From Burkholderiales bacterium (GTDB taxonomy: Bacteria > Pseudomonadota > Gammaproteobacteria > Burkholderiales > Usitatibacteraceae), in NCBI GenBank assembly GCA_014378085.1, contig JACMOJ010000402.1:1-9767 (forward strand): a DNA stretch of 9,767 nt. Direction: 5' to 3'. The notes beneath the pieces are model-generated. The model was given only the letters and a program-made list of their open reading frames with translations, did not search any database and was not told where the DNA came from. Below, one piece after another: positions 5,847-9,767 of the stretch (positions are counted from its first letter, which is position 1; each line of letters starts with the position of its first letter). The position numbers were made by a program, and so were the translations under genes.

Positions 5847-8042
5847 ATGTCTAGAGTACTCAGCAACGTTATCTATCGCACCCCGTGGTGGACCATCGCC
5901 CTCGGTGGCTTGTTCGTCATGTTGTTACTAGCGCTTTTTACGGTGCCCTTCGATGTGCTGCGGCTGACCGACTCTGGAAAGAGCCGCGCCGAGAACCAAG
6001 CAATTCAACGCGAAATTGACTACACCTTTGGTGACAGCGCCCTCGGCATCGCCGAACGAGTGGTTGCAGCCATGAGCCAACGAACCAGTGATCCAGCGCG
6101 TAAGGCGGAACTGGAACAGGCGCTGAAGGACATCGCTGAAGCTCGTCGAGATATGTTTAACGCCGAGCGCGAGGCCGCGCGTGCGACAAGTGACGCGACA
6201 CGGGAGGTTGCCCGGGAAGCGCGCCGAGCGGCAAAGGAAGTCGCTACTGCGGTGCGGACCGCCGCGCGCGATGCCGCAAAGAGTGCGCGCGATGCCGCAA
6301 AGGAGCGGATTGAAGAACTGCGTACGGCCCGACGAGAGGCAGTCAATTTACAGGCCAGAGTCGGCTTGAAAGATGCCGGCTTGCTTGCGTCGTTTGATAA
6401 CGCAATCAAGGCGGCTGAAGACAGTGAGCGCGCCGCCAATGACGCGTTGAAACAGCTCAAAGACAAGCCAAGCGAAATTTCCCTTGGCCTGAGTGCTGAC
6501 GGTATTAAGTTTATCGACAAGGTGTCTAAAGCCAATGTTGTACCATCCAGGCCTCCAGTGCCGCCACAGACGGGCAAAGCCCCCGCAGCACCAGCCGAAC
6601 CTGATGCGTTGAATTTTGACGTTGGCACACAAGATAAACGCATCCGCGGAAATATCTCGATTGGCGCAGGCGACCGTCCGGTTATCCAGATCGACGTGCC
6701 GAGTAAGGCCGACGCTGAGAAACCACCGCTCCCATCACTACCGCCACTGCCTCCGGCGCTGCGTGAAGATATTCGCAAAAAGGTAACGAGTGACTTTCGG
6801 CGTGTCGGCATCGGCTCCGCCTTAATTGTGACCTTTATTCCGTTGTTCATCATGCTGATGATTGCCAAGTTCTACATCGGACGCGCGCGACGTGCGCTTG
6901 AAGTGGCTAACCTTAAGACTAAGGAAGCCGAATCGGCCAACGTCAATCGTCAGATTGTTGAAGCGAAGTTGATGGCGCTACAAGCGCAGGTTGAGCCCCA
7001 TTTTCTTTACAACACGTTGGCGAACGTGCAAGCGCTCACCGAAGTCGATCCGCAACAAGCAAACCAAATGACCGGGCACCTGATCCAGTATTTGCGCGCG
7101 TCATTGCCGAAGATGCGAGAAAATATTTCGACGGTTGGCCAAGAAATCGAGTTGGTCCGCGCCTACCTAAATATCTTAAGAATGCGCATGGGCACACGTC
7201 TTGAGTTTGGTATTGACGTTCCCGAAGAGTTGTTGGGGCTGCCGTTTCCGCCGTTAATGCTGCCCTCACTGGTCGAGAATGCGATCAAACATGGTTTGGA
7301 GCCGCAACGCGAGGGCGGGCGAATTGACGTTGTGGCAGAGCGCGTTGGAACCGGTGACGACGCCATGATCCGCCTGATGGTGAAAGATACGGGTCGTGGA
7401 TTCTTTGACGCGCCAGCTCAAGTCGGCGGCGGGGTTGGGCTTACCAATCTTCGTGAACGGTTGTTGGCACTCTTTAATGGGCGCGCGCGCTTTACACTTG
7501 TAGCGAATATCCCGAAGGGGGCCGTCGCGACCATTGAGACGCCAGCGAATGGCGCGGCGCCTTTCTCCACGTCTGCAGCAACCGCGCCGGCCGAAAAAAT
7601 AGTTTCGAACACGTGGCGCGGTAAGACCTTGCACTTTGCGGCACGTACCCATAGTTTCTGGGCGAGCCTGCTCGTCAAAGCGTTTGGATTTACCGTGGCG
7701 TTGCTCGGCGTGATGTTCATCATCGGCATGATCGGCCTCGCAACCGGATTGCTGCCGATGACCATTGGCGATACGCGGGTCACGGGGATCGAGGGGATGG
7801 CGCTTGGGACGATCGCGCTGCTGTTGGCGTTTGGCGCGCTTTCAATTGTTGCGCTGGTGGTGCTAGCCGTCATTTACGGTTTGGGCTTCCTGTTACTCGC
7901 GATCGCCGTCGGTGTACCCGTGATTGTGTTGCTGAGCATATTCCCGACGCTGTTACCATTCGCGGTGATCGGCTTCATTGTTTATTGGTTCTGGTGGCGA
8001 AAGCGCGCCAAGGCAACGATTACCGAGCCGCCCAACGCGTGA
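5847..8042 (+). CDS. LytS/YehU-type sensor histidine kinase with periplasmic coiled coil and C-terminal membrane bundle
   Basis: A 731-residue membrane sensor kinase that should phosphorylate the LytTR regulator encoded 59 nt downstream. Order: membrane helix at about 14-35; an Ala/Arg/Glu-rich coiled coil at about 85-205; a Pro-rich linker (231-250, 292-303) around a short strand-like part; a second helix at about 322-344; then the cytoplasmic core. The phosphoacceptor motif is EPHFLYN with H385, typical of the His_kinase (LytS/YehU) family. The ATPase domain shows SLVENAIKHG with N478, DTGRGF at 514-519 and GVGLTNLRERL at 529-539. After the ATPase domain ends near 565 come about four more hydrophobic helices (608-632, 651-675, 676-697, 700-717) and a basic end WWRKR. 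By positive charges at both sides of helices 1 and 2, residues 36-321 should be periplasmic. A kinase followed by a membrane bundle is unusual; I do not recognise that C-terminal module. The input signal is unknown. Confidence 0.92.
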   Translation: MSRVLSNVIYRTPWWTIALGGLFVMLLLALFTVPFDVLRLTDSGKSRAENQAIQREIDYTFGDSALGIAERVVAAMSQRTSDPARKAELEQALKDIAEARRDMFNAEREAARATSDATREVAREARRAAKEVATAVRTAARDAAKSARDAAKERIEELRTARREAVNLQARVGLKDAGLLASFDNAIKAAEDSERAANDALKQLKDKPSEISLGLSADGIKFIDKVSKANVVPSRPPVPPQTGKAPAAPAEPDALNFDVGTQDKRIRGNISIGAGDRPVIQIDVPSKADAEKPPLPSLPPLPPALREDIRKKVTSDFRRVGIGSALIVTFIPLFIMLMIAKFYIGRARRALEVANLKTKEAESANVNRQIVEAKLMALQAQVEPHFLYNTLANVQALTEVDPQQANQMTGHLIQYLRASLPKMRENISTVGQEIELVRAYLNILRMRMGTRLEFGIDVPEELLGLPFPPLMLPSLVENAIKHGLEPQREGGRIDVVAERVGTGDDAMIRLMVKDTGRGFFDAPAQVGGGVGLTNLRERLLALFNGRARFTLVANIPKGAVATIETPANGAAPFSTSAATAPAEKIVSNTWRGKTLHFAARTHSFWASLLVKAFGFTVALLGVMFIIGMIGLATGLLPMTIGDTRVTGIEGMALGTIALLLAFGALSIVALVVLAVIYGLGFLLLAIAVGVPVIVLLSIFPTLLPFAVIGFIVYWFWWRKRAKATITEPPNA
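6264..6305 (+). repeat. 21-bp tandem duplication in the coiled-coil part of the kinase
   Basis: Two adjacent 21-nt units (6264-6284 and 6285-6305) share their first 18 bases, gcgcgcgatgccgcaaag. They encode ARDAAKS and ARDAAKE, residues 140-146 and 147-153. Seven residues is exactly one coiled-coil heptad, so the duplication lengthens the coil without changing its register. Confidence 0.85.
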
Positions 8043-8101
8043 AGCCAGCCCCTGAGGGCGCGTGAGTTTTACTTGAGTCAACCCACTACTGTGCGGAGAA
8101 C

Positions 8102-8872
8102 ATGAACCTAACAGCGATCATTGCCGAAGACGAACCCATTCTCCGCGCCCAACTTAAGACTAAGTTAAGCAAGTTATGGCCTGACTTAAAAGTCGTGGCC
8201 GACGTCGGTGACGGTGAAGCGGCGCTAGAGGCGATCGCCGAGCATCAGCCGCACCTTGCGTTCCTAGATATTCAAATGCCGGAAATGACAGGTATTGAAG
8301 TGGCGCGCAGCCTCGCCGCAAACAAGGCGCTGAAATGCCACATCGTATTCGTCACGGCCTTTGATCAATACGCGGTCGATGCATTTAACACCGGTGCCAT
8401 CGATTACGTGCTGAAGCCATATTCGGATGATCGCTTACAAGCGGCGGTTGAGCGTCTTAAGGAGCGGCTAGGTGCGGTTCCTCTGCAGCCACAGAATCTC
8501 GAGTCACTCATGCAGCAACTTGCGGCGAGGCTTAATCCGGCGGTAGGAAAATTGAAGTGGATTAAGGCAAATATTGGGTCAAATCTGCGGCTGATCCCGA
8601 TCGACGAGGTGTTATTTTTTCAGTCCGATGAAAAATACACGTTGGTGGCAACCAAAGAATTTGACGCTCTGATCAAGACGCCGATTAAAGAAATTCTGGA
8701 CGGCATCGATTCTGAACGCTTTTGGCAGATTCATCGCTCGACCATTGTGCAGGCTGCGGCGATTGATGCTGTGACACGTGACTTTCGTGGTCAGGCGACG
8801 GTGAAGGTCAAAGGGCGCAAAGAAAACCTCACGGTATCGCGGCCGTTTTCACATCTCTTCAAACAAATGTAG
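8102..8872 (+). CDS. LytTR-family response regulator (LytR/AlgR type)
   Basis: A 256-residue DNA-binding response regulator and the evident partner of the kinase encoded just upstream. The receiver domain fills about residues 3-118, with the acidic pair E9-D10-E11, the phosphoacceptor D56 in AFLDIQMPEMTG, T85 in VFVTAFDQYAV and K105 in DYVLKPY. A linker of about 30 residues leads to the LytTR domain (about 150-254), with IDEVLFFQSDEKYT, LIKTPIKEIL, RFWQIHRSTIV and the final KENLTVSRPFSHLFKQM, all normal for the family. LytTR domains bind pairs of short direct repeats; I could not point to a clear target site in the window. GGAG at 8095-8098 lies only 3 nt before the ATG, a short but usable spacing. 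The gene probably shares a transcript with the kinase. A broken relative of its DNA-binding domain lies near 5241-5400. Confidence 0.95.
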   Translation: MNLTAIIAEDEPILRAQLKTKLSKLWPDLKVVADVGDGEAALEAIAEHQPHLAFLDIQMPEMTGIEVARSLAANKALKCHIVFVTAFDQYAVDAFNTGAIDYVLKPYSDDRLQAAVERLKERLGAVPLQPQNLESLMQQLAARLNPAVGKLKWIKANIGSNLRLIPIDEVLFFQSDEKYTLVATKEFDALIKTPIKEILDGIDSERFWQIHRSTIVQAAAIDAVTRDFRGQATVKVKGRKENLTVSRPFSHLFKQM

Positions 8873-8911
8873 GCGGCTAAAGTAAGCGGCTGAAGCGCCC
8901 TGAGCCTACAT
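8867..8911 (+). repeat. 8-bp inverted repeat spanning the regulator stop codon
   Basis: ATGTAGGC (8867-8874), which includes the stop codon, is the exact reverse complement of GCCTACAT (8904-8911). The 29-nt loop contains two similar units, gcggctaaag and gcggctgaag. No T-run follows, so it is not a standard terminator, though it could protect the 3' end of the mRNA. Confidence 0.4.
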
Positions 8912-8930
8912 GCGCAGTCGCGCCGCGCAA

Positions 8931-8977
8931 GGGCGGTGTTTGCGAGAAAATAGGCGCTCTCGCACAACACATCGCCC
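8931..8977 (+). promoter_or_regulatory. 17-bp hairpin ending 2 nt before the carbonic anhydrase start codon
   Basis: GGGCG (8931-8935), GTGTT (8936-8940) and TGCGAGA (8941-8947) pair in order with CGCCC (8973-8977), AACAC (8966-8970) and TCTCGCA (8958-8964). The only interruptions are a 1-nt bulge (C8965) and a 2-nt bulge (8971-8972); the loop is 10 nt. All 17 pairs are Watson-Crick. No T-run follows on either strand. No ribosome site is visible outside the structure, so it could hold back translation of the next gene or separate it from the regulator transcript. Confidence 0.6.
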
Positions 8978-8979
8978 AC

Positions 8980-9501
8980 ATGATCTATCGACTCGGAACG
9001 ACCACTCCGCAGCTACGCGGCAACAACTACATCGCGCCGAATGCCGCAGTCATTGGCGATGTGGTGATGGAAAAAAACGCGAATGTTTGGTGGGGCGTGA
9101 CGATTCGCGGCGATAACAACACCATCACGCTGGGCGAAAACGTCAACATACAAGACGGCGCGGTGTTGCACACTGATGAAGGCGTTGCGCTTCATCTTGA
9201 AAAGGACGTGTCGGTCGGGCATATGGCGATGTTGCACGGCTGCACGGTGAAGGAAGGCTCCCTGATCGGCATTCGCGCTGTTGTACTTAACAATGCGGTG
9301 ATTGGCCGTGAGTGTTTGATTGGGGCGGGCGCGCTGATATCCGAAGGAAAAATTATCCCTGACCGTAGCCTAGTGCTCGGCGCACCCGGCCGCGTCGTCA
9401 GGCAACTCACGGACGACGAAGTGAAGATGATTCGTTGGATCGCCCAGCATTACGTGGAAAATGCCGAACGGTATCGCAACACGCTTGCTGAGGTTATTTA
9501 A
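8980..9501 (+). CDS. Gamma-carbonic anhydrase family protein (YrdA-like left-handed beta-helix)
   Basis: A 173-residue hexapeptide-repeat protein of the gamma-carbonic anhydrase family, expected to form a trimer of left-handed beta-helices in the cytoplasm. The three metal-binding histidines are present: H64 in GAVLHTDEG, and H81 and H86 in VGHMAMLHGC. R43 and D45 in RGDNNTITLGENVNIQDG match the usual intersubunit pair, and Q58 is also conserved. The C-terminal helix (DDEVKMIRWIAQHYVENAERY) is normal. The length and the start MIYRLG...PQL fit YrdA-type members, which bind zinc or iron but often have little or no measured carbonic anhydrase activity, so the enzymatic role is uncertain. There is no Shine-Dalgarno sequence; instead a 17-bp hairpin abuts the ATG. 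It follows the regulator by 107 nt and precedes a VanZ-like gene by 12 nt. Confidence 0.93.
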   Translation: MIYRLGTTTPQLRGNNYIAPNAAVIGDVVMEKNANVWWGVTIRGDNNTITLGENVNIQDGAVLHTDEGVALHLEKDVSVGHMAMLHGCTVKEGSLIGIRAVVLNNAVIGRECLIGAGALISEGKIIPDRSLVLGAPGRVVRQLTDDEVKMIRWIAQHYVENAERYRNTLAEVI

Positions 9502-9513
9502 GTCGGCCAGCTG

Positions 9514-9767
9514 ATGCGCGCGAATGCAACGATGATGGCCGCTGATGCGGGGTTGCAACAGGCACCAGCGCCAAGGTTTTTGCGCTGGGCGATAGCGGCG
9601 TACGTGCTGATTCTGATCTATGCGAGCCTAGCGCCATTCGTCGGCTGGCAACCGCCGCGTGGCATTACCTTGTTTGATTGGCCGCGCTACATCACCTACT
9701 TTGATGTTGCCATCAATGTCGCGGCCTACGCGCCGTTAGGCGCACTGCTGGCGGCCCAAGCGCAACA
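9514..9767 (+). CDS. VanZ-like family membrane protein, N-terminal part (3' truncated)
   Basis: An open frame from the ATG at 9514 runs off the window end, giving 84 residues. After a short polar lead comes a membrane helix (FLRWAIAAYVLILIYASLAPF), a loop GWQPPRG, then WPRYITYFDVAINVAAYAPLGALLAA. The pattern of a helix ending YASL.PF followed by D.A.NV..Y.PLG is that of VanZ-like proteins, membrane proteins named after the teicoplanin-resistance protein VanZ whose general role is unknown. Other in-frame ATGs occur at 9532 and 9535; none has a clear ribosome site. It lies 12 nt after the carbonic anhydrase gene, so the two are probably co-transcribed. Confidence 0.8.
   Translation, partial: MRANATMMAADAGLQQAPAPRFLRWAIAAYVLILIYASLAPFVGWQPPRGITLFDWPRYITYFDVAINVAAYAPLGALLAAQAQ

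Noticed and set aside
6020..6868. 282-codon open frame on the minus strand opposite the kinase coiled coil
   Set aside because: It is Ser/Ala/Arg-rich and mirrors the Ala/Arg codons of the coiled coil; the + strand protein has clear kinase motifs and there is no domain on the minus strand.
1..9767. tRNA or rRNA genes, CRISPR arrays, insertion sequences or transposases
   Set aside because: No cloverleaf, no regularly spaced repeats with unique spacers, and no transposase-like frame or terminal repeats were seen.

Overview
The window looks like a chromosomal segment of a betaproteobacterium, probably of the Burkholderiales type. This rests on protein character: a topoisomerase III with a lysine/alanine-rich tail, a UbiB of ubiquinone-using bacteria, a LytS/LytTR two-component pair, a gamma-carbonic anhydrase and a VanZ-like protein. 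It was judged by reading, with no database search. All convincing genes lie on the + strand.

Layout. 1-712: 3' end of a type IA topoisomerase (topB-like). 732-2306: ubiB. 2373-3818: a sodium:solute symporter, closed by a hairpin terminator at 3881-3905. 4029-4292: a small membrane-anchored or secreted orphan protein with a good ribosome site; the region before it can fold. 4293-5846: about 1.55 kb without a convincing intact gene. This stretch holds hairpins, a 17-bp tandem repeat (4950-5000), a doubtful reading frame (4501-4908) and, most notably, a frameshifted relic of a LytTR response regulator (about 5241-5400, perhaps to 5485), preceded in the same stretch by what may be the start of a membrane protein. 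5847-8042: an intact LytS/YehU-type sensor histidine kinase of unusual shape. 8102-8872: its LytTR response regulator. 8980-9501: gamma-carbonic anhydrase family protein, with a 17-bp hairpin ending 2 nt before its start codon. 9514-end: start of a VanZ-like membrane protein.

How the parts relate. The kinase and regulator are adjacent, 59 nt apart and co-directional, and should form one phosphorelay: H385 of the kinase to D56 of the regulator, then DNA binding through LytTR. The relic just upstream aligns co-linearly with the LytTR domain of the intact regulator, so the locus probably once held two LytTR systems, or an older copy that decayed. The most unusual item is the kinase. Its catalytic core sits between an N-terminal part (one membrane helix, a long Ala/Arg-rich coiled coil predicted to be periplasmic, then a Pro-rich linker and a second helix) and a C-terminal block of about four further membrane helices after the ATPase domain. 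TopB, UbiB and the symporter read as ordinary housekeeping or transport genes.
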